Shown piece by piece: positions 7,800-15,505 of a stretch of DNA of 58,280 nt (its first letter is position 1; each line of letters opens with the position of its first letter). A model generated the notes under the pieces. The model saw only the letters and a program-made list of their open reading frames with translations, did no database searches and was not told the DNA's origin. Source of the stretch: CAYUMU01 sp964445985 (lineage in GTDB: Bacteria; Planctomycetota; Planctomycetia; Pirellulales; S012-138); the NCBI GenBank assembly GCA_964445985.1, contig CAYUMU010000034.1, positions 1-58,280 on the forward strand, written 5' to 3'. A program made the translations under genes and the position numbers.

Positions 7800-8216
7800 A
7801 TGAGCGCTGTATTTCGTCGCGACGATAAAGAGCCCATCGAGGTTTCCAGTTCATGGTCACTCCGAGAGCAAATCGCTGACACCGATCTATGGCTTGCCCA
7901 CATTGCCAACGTCGAGTCGGTTCGTGGCGCAACGCTCGATATCGGATTTAACGCTCGTCTCAACGACACCAACGTAGTTGTTCAAGGAGAGACCGTTCCA
8001 CTTGACTTCATGCGCAAACTCGTCGAAGCTCAAATTACGCTTTGGCTTTCAATATATCCGCCGTTTTCGGAAAGCGCCTATCCAGTCGTTGCACCCGACC
8101 GCCGTGAGGCACAAGCAAATGGCCGAGTCCATCGGGCGGCGGGTGAACTCGGTTCGTTCGGCGGCGAGGTTGCTCCCGTGACAACACCGAAGGAAGTCAC
8201 TCAGTGGACGTACTGA
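7800..8216 (+). CDS. Small protein of unknown function, possible cassette gene
   Basis: The frame starts ATGAGC at 7800 and codes for up to 138 residues. Residues 1-98 look like a real soluble protein (SLREQIADTDLWLAHIANVE, then FNARLNDTNVVVQGETVPLD). From about residue 94 the frame runs through the attC-like hairpin, giving an odd tail (APDRREAQANGR). The family is not recognised. The gene begins four bases after GTTAGGC (7790-7796), the consensus right-hand core of integron recombination sites, and is followed by the hairpin at 8076-8162. This order, core site, gene, recombination site, is that of an integron cassette. The last 13 bases overlap the next gene. Confidence 0.5.
   Translation: MSAVFRRDDKEPIEVSSSWSLREQIADTDLWLAHIANVESVRGATLDIGFNARLNDTNVVVQGETVPLDFMRKLVEAQITLWLSIYPPFSESAYPVVAPDRREAQANGRVHRAAGELGSFGGEVAPVTTPKEVTQWTY
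8076..8162 (+). other. attC-like integron recombination site (imperfect)
   Basis: Seen directly: GCCTATC at 8076-8082; five bases; a left arm at 8088-8103; a 31-base loop; a right arm at 8135-8148; seven bases; GTTCGGC at 8156-8162. The arms pair over 14 base pairs (GTT, CACCCG and CCGCC with GGCGG, CGGGTG and AAC) except for single unpaired bases G8091 and A8098 in one arm. Short outer boxes, an inner imperfect stem and extrahelical bases confined to one strand are the hallmarks of attC sites. The outer boxes pair at only five of seven positions and GTTCGGC has one mismatch to GTTRRRY, so the site may be degenerate. Confidence 0.5.
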
Positions 8217-8407
8217 TACAATCACAACGGTGCGGACGATGCGGATGTCAACTTGCCCCCAATGAGCAAGTTGCGTACCAATCTCTATGTGAGGATTGCT
8301 TCTGTCAGAAACGCACTCACAAGAAGCACTTTACGCGCGGAGGGGACAAATCAAATGCAACACGCCGAAACCGCGGGCACGGATTGAGCGTCAAACGCAT
8401 TCTGTAA
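8204..8407 (+). CDS. Small zinc-ribbon-like protein
   Basis: This 67-residue frame starts with GTG at 8204, inside the end of the preceding frame, and ends at 8407. The product holds CGRCGCQL followed by LCEDCFCQK, two paired-cysteine knuckles about 18 residues apart, as in zinc ribbons, and a basic C-terminus (KRTHKKHFTRGG, RRNRGHG) that could bind nucleic acid. The family is not recognised. The 13-base overlap with the previous frame would allow coupled translation. It lies after the attC-like site, so it could be the next cassette or an unrelated small gene. No convincing attC-like structure was found after it. Confidence 0.5.
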   Translation: MDVLIQSQRCGRCGCQLAPNEQVAYQSLCEDCFCQKRTHKKHFTRGGDKSNATRRNRGHGLSVKRIL

Positions 8408-8637
8408 GCTTCCCTACGTACTTGGCGGGGCGCCACGTCCCACCCGCCCCCGATGCCCAGGTTTGGCGGCAGTTGCGGCCGCCGCGTTGACTTCAGGGTT
8501 CGGCTACCTAAAATGACTCATCGCCTCCGCCCTGCACACCCGGTGGTTACTGCGGATTGTCGATTTGCCGTCGGTTTGGCATTTGCCCAGCAGCCCTCCC
8601 GGCCACGATCCCCCCCTCAAGAGTCCTGCCAACGCCT

Positions 8638-9435
8638 ATGTCTCTCCGTTCACTTACCGCACTGCCGGTCTATAACGAAGTGACGCACGTGCGCGACGTT
8701 TTGGCCGAGGTGCGGCGGTACAGCCGCGATATTTTGGTCGTCGACGATGGTTCGTCGGACGGCACGCGGGAGTTGCTGACCGAGATTTCCGCTGAACACC
8801 CTACGGTGAAGGTGGTTCGTCACGAACAAAACCAAGGCTACGGCGCTGCCCTGCTGACCGCATTTCGCTATGCGCAAGAGCAGCAATTCGACGTGCTGGC
8901 AACCATCGACTGCGACGGCCAGCACGAGCCCATGCGAATTCCGCAATTTGTGTCTGCCTGCCGCGAGGCGGATATTGTTTCTGGCAGCCGCTACCTGCGC
9001 AAGTTCGAGGGCGACTCCCGGCCGCCTGCCGATCGGCAGCGAATCAATGGCCTGATCACTGCCGAAATCAACCAACGGCTTGGTTTGGCCCTGACCGACG
9101 CCTTTTGTGGGTTCAAAGCCTATCGCGTGCCCATTCTCAAGCACCTGGAAGTGGTTGAGCCTGGCTACGGCATGCCGCTCGAGGTCTGGGTGAACGCGGC
9201 CGCGGCCGGCTTGCAGATTGAGGAATTGCCAGTTCCGCTGATTTATCTCGACGAGGCCCGGTCGTTTGGAGGTTCGCTCGATAACTCGGCCACCCGGTTG
9301 CAACATTATCGCGACCTGCTCGATCAAAGCCTGGCCGCGCTCAAAGATCGGCTGGGCAGCGATCCCTTCCAAGCTCGGAAACTTTCGGCCGCGGCTTGTT
9401 CCCAATCGGTCCGTTGTGGCGGGGCGAGTGGATGA
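8638..9435 (+). CDS. Family 2 glycosyltransferase, polyprenyl-phosphate sugar transferase type
   Basis: The protein likely moves a sugar from a nucleotide sugar to a lipid phosphate, as DPM1/GtrB-like enzymes do. From MSLRSLTALPVYNE it shows the GT-A fold markers: ALPVYNE at residues 8-14, ILVVDDGSSDGTREL near 37-51, the metal-binding ATIDCDGQHEP near 96-106, SGSRY near 121, and FCGFKAYRVPIL near 160. No membrane segments follow the catalytic domain, so it is of the short soluble type. The start at 8638 removes a 27-residue Pro-rich upstream extension that has no family match. Its last bases overlap the ATG of the next gene (GATGA at 9431-9435), so the two are probably co-translated. The acceptor cannot be told from the sequence. 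Confidence 0.85.
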   Translation: MSLRSLTALPVYNEVTHVRDVLAEVRRYSRDILVVDDGSSDGTRELLTEISAEHPTVKVVRHEQNQGYGAALLTAFRYAQEQQFDVLATIDCDGQHEPMRIPQFVSACREADIVSGSRYLRKFEGDSRPPADRQRINGLITAEINQRLGLALTDAFCGFKAYRVPILKHLEVVEPGYGMPLEVWVNAAAAGLQIEELPVPLIYLDEARSFGGSLDNSATRLQHYRDLLDQSLAALKDRLGSDPFQARKLSAAACSQSVRCGGASG

Positions 9436-11096
9436 CGGCGGTGCAATCGATTGTTCAACCTCACGCTCCCAAGGCCCCCAAGCAAGATCGGGCCGTGGTG
9501 ACCAGCGCGCCGCTCGAAGATGTCCCACGCCTGATAGAAACCAACCGGCGGTTTGCCGAGCGACAGCAATCGATCGATCTCCACGGCCGGTCGCTGGCCC
9601 AAATTTCGAGTGCCGCTCGCCGCCACCTGCTGGCTTCGGCGCTGCGGTACACGCGTCAATATCGCGATGTGGCCGAACCCAAATTCATGGGCGTGCCCCA
9701 GGGCCAGCCCCCTGGGGAACAAGGTCCGGTCAGCCATCCCCTCTTCTTGGCTGGCCATCAGCCTCAGCTGTTTCATCCCGGCGTGTGGTTCAAGAACTTC
9801 ACCCTCGAAAAGTTGGCCGCGCGGCACGGCGGCGTGGCCGTAAACCTGGTGATCGATAGCGACGCCGTGAAAGAGCACGCCTTGCGCGTGCCGGGCGGCT
9901 CGCTGGAGCAGCCTGAGGTTCGCTCCATTCCATTCGACCTGGCTGGTCCCGCGCTGCCCTACGAAGAACGACAAGTTTTCGATCGGGCGCTGTTTCGCAG
10001 CTTTGCGGTTCGGGCGTTGCCCTGGCTGAAGTCGTTGGTTCCCGAACCGATGCTTGCCGACTTTTGGCCCCTGGCGGAGCAGCGTTTGCAGGCGACGGGC
10101 AACCTGGGCGAAGCCCTGTCGCAAGCGCGGCACATTTGGGAAGCTCGCTGGGGCAGTCAAACGCTGGAACTGCCGCAGAGTGCCATTTGCGAGAGCGAAG
10201 CCTTTCATTGGTTTTCGGCACATTTATTGGCCCACCTGCCGCGGTTTTGGCGGATTTTCAACGATGCCCTGGTGGAGTTTCGTCAGCAAAACAAGCTCCG
10301 CAGCGCCACGCACCCCGTGCCAAACTTAACGTCGCACGACGATTGGCTGGAAGCCCCGCTCTGGATGTGGACCCCCGCCGACCCCCGCCGTCGCCCGCTT
10401 TTTGCCCGGCAGGCTGGCGACCGCTTGCAGCTCACCGATCGCCAGGGATGGCAAACGACACTGCCGCTCTCGCCCGATAGCTCGGCCGAACGCGCCGCGG
10501 CCGCCCTATCAGGCTTGGCCGAGGCCGGCGTCAAAATCCGCACGCGGGCTTTGTTGACCACGCTTTGGGCTCGGGTGTCGCTAGGAGATTTGTTTCTGCA
10601 CGGTATCGGCGGCGCCAAGTACGATCAGCTGACCGACCGCCTGATCTGTCGCTTCCTCGGCTTGCAACCGCCTCGCTACCTCACGGTTTCTGCCACGTTG
10701 TTGTTGCCGGTAACGCAAGACAAGCCGTCGGCCGACTCGGCACGCGATCTGGACCAGTGGGAGCGGGAGTTGCTCTACCATCCAGAAAAATTCCTCGACG
10801 CCGCGCAACTTTCGGCCGCGCAACGAGCCGACGCTGAGCGGTTGGTCGCCAACAAACAGGTCTTATTGCACGAAGTCCCGACGCCCGGCCATGGTCGGGA
10901 TCGCCACCGAGGACTTCGGGCCATGAACGAGCAGTTGCAACCGTTCTTGGCAAATGTTCGCCAGCAACTGGATCACCGCCGGACGTTACTCGCCGAACAA
11001 CAGCGGCGGCAGTCTATTTTGGGTTCCCGAGAGTATGCTTTTTGCTTGTATCCGGCGGATACGCTTCGCGACTTCTTTCAGGCGGCGCTGAGCTAA
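9432..11096 (+). CDS. BshC-like protein (putative cysteine-adding enzyme relative)
   Basis: This is a 554-residue soluble protein. It has features reminiscent of BshC, the enzyme proposed to add cysteine to glucosaminyl-malate in bacillithiol synthesis: FLAGHQPQLFHPGVWFKNFT near residues 105-125, where BshC has a GQQ-type motif, and the later LLTTLWARVSLGDLFLHGIG with GGAKYDQLTDRLI near 380-410, which recalls the BshC RPL/GGxxE region. The match is by eye and distant; no BshA or BshB gene is nearby, so the reaction is uncertain. Start: ATG 9432 overlaps the stop of the glycosyltransferase. An upstream TTG at 9396 would add 12 residues (FPIGPLWRGEW) and cannot be excluded. An approximate 250-base gap follows. 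Confidence 0.6.
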   Translation: MTAVQSIVQPHAPKAPKQDRAVVTSAPLEDVPRLIETNRRFAERQQSIDLHGRSLAQISSAARRHLLASALRYTRQYRDVAEPKFMGVPQGQPPGEQGPVSHPLFLAGHQPQLFHPGVWFKNFTLEKLAARHGGVAVNLVIDSDAVKEHALRVPGGSLEQPEVRSIPFDLAGPALPYEERQVFDRALFRSFAVRALPWLKSLVPEPMLADFWPLAEQRLQATGNLGEALSQARHIWEARWGSQTLELPQSAICESEAFHWFSAHLLAHLPRFWRIFNDALVEFRQQNKLRSATHPVPNLTSHDDWLEAPLWMWTPADPRRRPLFARQAGDRLQLTDRQGWQTTLPLSPDSSAERAAAALSGLAEAGVKIRTRALLTTLWARVSLGDLFLHGIGGAKYDQLTDRLICRFLGLQPPRYLTVSATLLLPVTQDKPSADSARDLDQWERELLYHPEKFLDAAQLSAAQRADAERLVANKQVLLHEVPTPGHGRDRHRGLRAMNEQLQPFLANVRQQLDHRRTLLAEQQRRQSILGSREYAFCLYPADTLRDFFQAALS

Positions 11097-11360
11097 CGCT
11101 GCCCGGCAAAAACTTACGCGGGCGGCCGATGGGCTCTCTGTTTTAGATTCCGCATGGGCGGGGCAGCGAAAAGCTGTTATCTGCCCCACCACCCCGCTAT
11201 GCTTGAAGCGGTTGGATGGCCCTGCGCGTCGCGGAGTCGCGTCAATTTCCGTTCCCTCGGCCAGAACCTCGGGCGATTCCGCCCTCCCAATTTCGCCGTC
11301 GAATTCGCGCGCGAATTTGGTCCATAGCTCATTCAGCGTTACTCACGGATGGCTTGCAGG

Positions 11361-12737
11361 ATGCCCGATTCCTCTCCGACGGACGCAATCTCTCCCCCCG
11401 CGGCAGCATCGCCAGGCACGGGGCAGGTTCAATTCGCGCCTGGCACGGCGACCGATCATCCTGCCATCGAAAGGCTGCTCAGCTCGGTTTTTCCGCACCA
11501 CCAATTTGCGGATCGCTGGCAAGCTGCCCTCGATGATCCGCTGTACGAGCCGTGCGATCGCTTGTTGGCTCGCCAATCCGACCGGTTGCTGGCCCACGTG
11601 CAAGTCAGCCCTCGGGTTTGGCACGCTGGTCCGCTGGCACTCAAAACATCGCACCTGAGCTGGCTAGCGACCGATGCCCGTTTTCGACGCGGAGGGCTCG
11701 CCGCTGAAATGCTGTTGCGCGCCGAGCAGCATGCCCTGGCTCAGGGATCGTTGCTGGTCACCGCCTGGTGCACCGATCCCAGCTATTTCCTACGGCGGGG
11801 ATTCGTGAAGTGTGCCGAGCGCGGCTTTCATCAACTCCATCCTCAGCACATGCTGGCCAACCTGCCCGAGCCCGAGGCGGGGCTCACCATTCGGCCTTGG
11901 CGCCGGTGCGAAGGCTCGGCTTTGGTCGACTTGCATACGCGGCGTTCGCAGAGCGCGTGGGGAGCGTTCGCCCGCACCGAAGCGGTTTGGCAGTGGCTCG
12001 TTTCGCAACAACCGCCGAGGCTGGTTTATGTGGCCACCGATGGGCCGGAACGGCGCCGCGGAGGCCCCGAGGTGGAATCGCTAGCCGGTTACCTGGTGAT
12101 GCAGGGTAATCGCATCTTGGAGTTGGGCTGTCGCCCCGCCGATGCCACCGTTCCCTTGGCAATGCTTTCGCGAGTTTGCCGTGATGCCGTGGAGCGCGGC
12201 GAGGCCAGCTTGTCGCTGATTCATCCGGCTCCCTGTGAATGGGAAGCCTGTCTGGCGGCAACGCCCACCCGGCCCGAACCTCCGCACGCCACCCTGGTCG
12301 CCAAACCGCTCAATCTTCCTCGGTTGCTGACCTCGTTCGCGCCGGGGCTCACCGCCATCGCACGTCGGGCAACTCCGGCGATTGGCGCGCTGGGGCTCAT
12401 CCTTTCGATTGAGCGCGCGGCCCACGCGAACGGCACCGGGCAAAGCTCTGCGAACGGCAACGCTGTCCTCCGAGCACTGGAAACTCTCCGCGGCCAATGG
12501 ATATTTGAGCGCCGCCGTCATCCCAAGTTTGCCGTGGGAAACATCGGGCGAAGTTACATTAGCACCAGCCCACAGGACTTACTATTGTTGCTGCTGGGCG
12601 CCGCTTCGGTCGAAGAATTGGCCGGCAGCGGCAGGCTGCAGGTATCGAACAAAACGGCTGAACGTTCGGCATCCGCCCTGTTCACGCCGCGCCCGGCCTG
12701 GGTTTCTCCGTTAGACGATGCCATGACCTCGCCCTGA
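11361..12737 (+). CDS. GNAT acetyltransferase, Eis-like with C-terminal sterol-carrier-like domain
   Basis: The product has about 458 residues. The N-terminal third is a GNAT domain: FAPGTATDHPAIERLLSSVF, then HLSWLATDARFRRGGLAAEM, where RRGGLA is the acetyl-CoA pyrophosphate loop, and FLRRGFVKCAERGFH. A second GNAT-like half (TIRPWRRCEGSALVDLHTRR) and a final domain that ends around DLLLLLLGAASVEELAGSGRL resemble the Eis family layout with its SCP2-like C-terminus. Eis enzymes acetylate amines of aminoglycosides or other substrates; the substrate here is unknown. Two ATGs, 11349 and 11361, are four codons apart; the second has AGG just upstream. The gene stands alone between the BshC-like gene and the truncated Tat protein. 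Confidence 0.75.
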   Translation: MPDSSPTDAISPPAAASPGTGQVQFAPGTATDHPAIERLLSSVFPHHQFADRWQAALDDPLYEPCDRLLARQSDRLLAHVQVSPRVWHAGPLALKTSHLSWLATDARFRRGGLAAEMLLRAEQHALAQGSLLVTAWCTDPSYFLRRGFVKCAERGFHQLHPQHMLANLPEPEAGLTIRPWRRCEGSALVDLHTRRSQSAWGAFARTEAVWQWLVSQQPPRLVYVATDGPERRRGGPEVESLAGYLVMQGNRILELGCRPADATVPLAMLSRVCRDAVERGEASLSLIHPAPCEWEACLAATPTRPEPPHATLVAKPLNLPRLLTSFAPGLTAIARRATPAIGALGLILSIERAAHANGTGQSSANGNAVLRALETLRGQWIFERRRHPKFAVGNIGRSYISTSPQDLLLLLLGAASVEELAGSGRLQVSNKTAERSASALFTPRPAWVSPLDDAMTSP

Positions 12738-12777
12738 CATCTTGCCCCCTTCGTTGATGGGAGTGTCGCCCCCCGCC

Positions 12778-13128
12778 ATGACTTGCCAACCACCCCAGCA
12801 AACCTCTCGCCGACAATTTCTGACGGCCGCCACATCGTTCGCTGCCGCAGGCTGGATCGTATCGAACTCCGGGCCTCCGTGCGCTGCTGGGCCGGCTGCA
12901 ACTTCGGCCCAGGCGTTCAAGGCGGATTCACTAACAGCCGCCCTGCAAAACCAAGTCGGCATCACTACCTCGTCGCTTTCAGGGCATTTGGCGGCCAAGC
13001 CGGGGCCGGGCCAATTCTCACTGGAAGAGCTGCCTGCGATTCTTCGCAATGAGTTGGGCATGCTGCGGGACATGCTACAAACCTGGACCAAAGAAGCCCC
13101 AGGGCCAGGCAAGCCCAGCGAAAGATAA
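12778..13128 (+). CDS. Short Tat-signal protein, possibly the truncated front of a TIM-barrel sugar epimerase
   Basis: The 116-residue product carries a twin-arginine signal (SRRQFLTAATSFAAAGWIV at residues 10-28) and should be exported folded. After it, QVGITTSSLSGHLAAKPGPG and FSLEELPAILRNELGM look like the first strand and helix of secreted sugar phosphate isomerase/epimerase-like TIM-barrel proteins common in planctomycetes. Those are about 300 residues, so only the front is present here. The frame ends with a proline/lysine-rich tail, and the rest of a barrel is not found in any frame downstream before the terminator at 13185. I infer a truncated gene; a real short exported protein remains possible. 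Start: ATG 12778 rather than an upstream TTG. Confidence 0.5.
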   Translation: MTCQPPQQTSRRQFLTAATSFAAAGWIVSNSGPPCAAGPAATSAQAFKADSLTAALQNQVGITTSSLSGHLAAKPGPGQFSLEELPAILRNELGMLRDMLQTWTKEAPGPGKPSER

Positions 13129-13184
13129 TCGTTTGCCTGGCAGCGTGCGCCCAGCACGCATCCACTGCTTTGGCGATGCGCATC

Positions 13185-13217
13185 AAAAAAACCAGGGAGA
13201 GCAACCGCTCTCCCTGG
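13185..13217 (-). terminator. Rho-independent terminator of the cysteine-rich protein gene
   Basis: On the minus strand a perfect 11-bp stem (13217-13207 with 13202-13192, CCAGGGAGAGC type) with a four-base loop is followed directly by seven T (13191-13185). It begins 35 bases after the stop codon at 13252. Confidence 0.9.
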
Positions 13218-13251
13218 CTCAATTGATCTCAGATTTCAATCCGACTGCGGC

Positions 13252-15195
13252 TTAGCGAGCTTCTTCGATGGTGAGCACCAACCATTTTTGCTGGCTGCTC
13301 GATCCGCCGAGGATCAATTTGAGCTCCTTGCCCAGCTTGATGCTGCCCGAAACCTCGGTGGCGAGCTCCTGCACGCAGGCAATCTCTTTGCTGTCGCCGC
13401 AGGCCGACCGCACGCTCACCTTGAGGTCGGCCAGAACCGAGCCGTCGCTGCTGGGGCGCACGCAGCCCTTGACGCTGGTGCCCACGGAGATGGCCGCGGA
13501 ACCACTCTTAGCCGCGATCTCACCGCCGCAAACGCATTCGAAATCGCGTCCAGCGGAAGTCACGATTTGCGGGTCGCAGTAGATCTTCTTGGTCTCGCCG
13601 GTCGTGGCGTTGCCTTCGCAGATCGTGAGACGAACCAGGTACGTTTCGGCCGGTAAGTTGGCCGCCGTTTGGATCACAGGCGCGGTGGGCGCGGCGATGG
13701 CCGTGGGATAGGACGTCGTCGAATTGGTCGTCATCGGATGGCTCGGCCATAGCTCGCGAGGCGCGGTATAGTAGGGCGCGCTGATCGGAGCGCTGGCGCC
13801 GGTCACGGGGCAGCGAGGATCAACCGCGGGCGCCGAAACCGGCTGCTCATTGCGGTCGCGGCCGCGCACCCGCACACTGGCGACTTGCTGCTTGAGCTGC
13901 TCGTTTTCCATTTGCAACCTGGCGATGGCGTGCATCATTTCCAATGTTTGCTCGGCGCCATCCAGCTTGGTCTGGAGCTTGGCGTTTTCCACATGCACCG
14001 TAGCCAACTGTTCCATCATTTCCAGCTTCTGTTTCGACAATTCTTGCATCATCTCGGTCCGGGCTTCCAGGGTTTCCACAACCATTTCCATGTAGCTGCC
14101 CAGCACCTCGGTTTGATTCTCGGCGGCCTGTTGCTGAATCTCCAGCACCATGCCCATCCACGTTTCTTTCTCTTCGGCCACCTTTTGCTGCACGGCCACG
14201 AGCGTTTCCAAATCCTTGATCTTGCTCTGCAACCGCACCGCGGCAATCGGGCACTCGCCCTGATAGGCCCCAGCGGAGAACAGCGGGCAATGCTGACGGG
14301 CACGGGCCCAAGTGCCCAGGCCGACATGTGTCGCTGCATGGTCACAATCACCTTGGCCGCGGGCCGTCTTCGATTCGCGGCAACCATTGCTGCTTCCGCA
14401 CGTGGTCTTTACCTCGCGGCAAGCCCCTGCCTTGTTGCAGGCGACGTCGCATTTTTTCGCCACCGTGCAACAGGCACTCTCGCCGGTTGCGCGGCAAGTG
14501 CTCTTGGCATCGGAGCAGCAATCGTTCTGAGCGGCACAGCAGGTCGGCTTCGACACGGCACATTCATTGCCTTTGCTACAGCAGGCATTGGCCGCGCAGG
14601 TCGAGGTCTTGGCGCAGCACTCGGTCGACTTGCAGCAGCCAGAAGAAACTGCCGTGGCGAAGCACGCCGTCGCGCTTGCACGGCATTCCTTGGCCACTTC
14701 GCGGCAGGATTTGGAGCAGGCTTGCGACGTGGCGCAGCACCCGGTGGAAACCGCCGCTTCCAGCTTCTTCAAAGGGCATTCGCCTGCTGAGCAGGCAGTC
14801 AGCGGCGATTGGCAGGGGGCCGACTCACTGCATTCTTCGGTGGCCGCGCAGGTCACCACGCCCGTCGCACATTTTCCATTCGGGCAAGCATTGGTGTTGA
14901 ACATGCAGCGGGTGATGGGAGTCTCTTGTATAGAGATCACGCCGTCTCGTGTCACGCACACTTCAAAGTCGACGCCGATGGCCTGTTCGCCCTCGGTGGG
15001 GCCGGCCACGCCGAGATTCTTGAACAGCCGGCCCAAGTAGGGAAGCTTGCTCAATAGGGATGAACCCTTCGCGCACTCGCTGGAGCAGCCGCTCTTACAG
15101 GCCGGCTCGAATGCCAGCGAAGGCGCGGCCATCATAAGCGCCATCGCACAGAGAGCGCTCGCGCGCAGGATACGAGACAGAGGTCGCATTCTCAT
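13252..15195 (-). CDS. Secreted cysteine-rich protein with central coiled coil
   Basis: The 647-residue product has a signal peptide (RASALCAMALMMAAPSLAF) and three regions. Residues ~30-290 hold about 40 cysteines, many as CC pairs spaced by short Ala/Ser/Lys/Glu linkers (TGCCATSQACSKSC, STECCAKTSTCAANACC). Residues ~315-430 form a heptad-rich coiled coil with many Met and Glu (QELSKQKLEMMEQLATVH). The last ~130 residues are a beta-rich domain with eight more cysteines (ECVCGGEIAA) ending KWLVLTIEEAR. I infer disulfide-linked, possibly multimeric, envelope or surface material; planctomycete cell walls are known to be rich in cysteine, but this family is not recognised. The ATG at 15195 follows AAGGAAG. 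The gene is transcribed alone and has a strong terminator. Confidence 0.8.
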   Translation of the reverse strand: MRMRPLSRILRASALCAMALMMAAPSLAFEPACKSGCSSECAKGSSLLSKLPYLGRLFKNLGVAGPTEGEQAIGVDFEVCVTRDGVISIQETPITRCMFNTNACPNGKCATGVVTCAATEECSESAPCQSPLTACSAGECPLKKLEAAVSTGCCATSQACSKSCREVAKECRASATACFATAVSSGCCKSTECCAKTSTCAANACCSKGNECAVSKPTCCAAQNDCCSDAKSTCRATGESACCTVAKKCDVACNKAGACREVKTTCGSSNGCRESKTARGQGDCDHAATHVGLGTWARARQHCPLFSAGAYQGECPIAAVRLQSKIKDLETLVAVQQKVAEEKETWMGMVLEIQQQAAENQTEVLGSYMEMVVETLEARTEMMQELSKQKLEMMEQLATVHVENAKLQTKLDGAEQTLEMMHAIARLQMENEQLKQQVASVRVRGRDRNEQPVSAPAVDPRCPVTGASAPISAPYYTAPRELWPSHPMTTNSTTSYPTAIAAPTAPVIQTAANLPAETYLVRLTICEGNATTGETKKIYCDPQIVTSAGRDFECVCGGEIAAKSGSAAISVGTSVKGCVRPSSDGSVLADLKVSVRSACGDSKEIACVQELATEVSGSIKLGKELKLILGGSSSQQKWLVLTIEEAR

Positions 15196-15505
15196 TCTGA
15201 CTTCCTTGTTCGCGGAGAACAGACGGAGGGGGGAGATTCGGGCCGAGGACTGTATCTAAACCGCCAGCGCGATGCCATGCCAACTTGAACGATGTGGAGC
15301 ATCAGCAACGCTGGCGCGAGATACCAAAAGGGTTGGTTCGAAAGCGCGGCCAACACCATCGCGCGGCCGGCTTCCGGTGAGGCACATGCAGCGCATGCCC
15401 AGGCGATGTGAGCACCGGCAAGGCGACGCGTTGCCCCGCTCACGGAAAGCCCCGGAGGCCGGTCTGCCGATGATGGATCTTGCTTTGGCAGATGGTCAAC
15501 AAGCT
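15196..15505. other. 310-base gap between the cysteine-rich gene and the OmpA-type gene
   Basis: This is the upstream region of the cysteine-rich protein gene, so its promoter should be here, but no clear -35/-10 pair was seen. A minus-strand open frame crosses the gap and contains a hydrophobic run (MVLAALSNQPFWYLAPALLM) yet continues into the OmpA gene in another frame; I do not count it as a gene. No terminator-like hairpin with a T-run was found after 15506. Confidence 0.4.
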
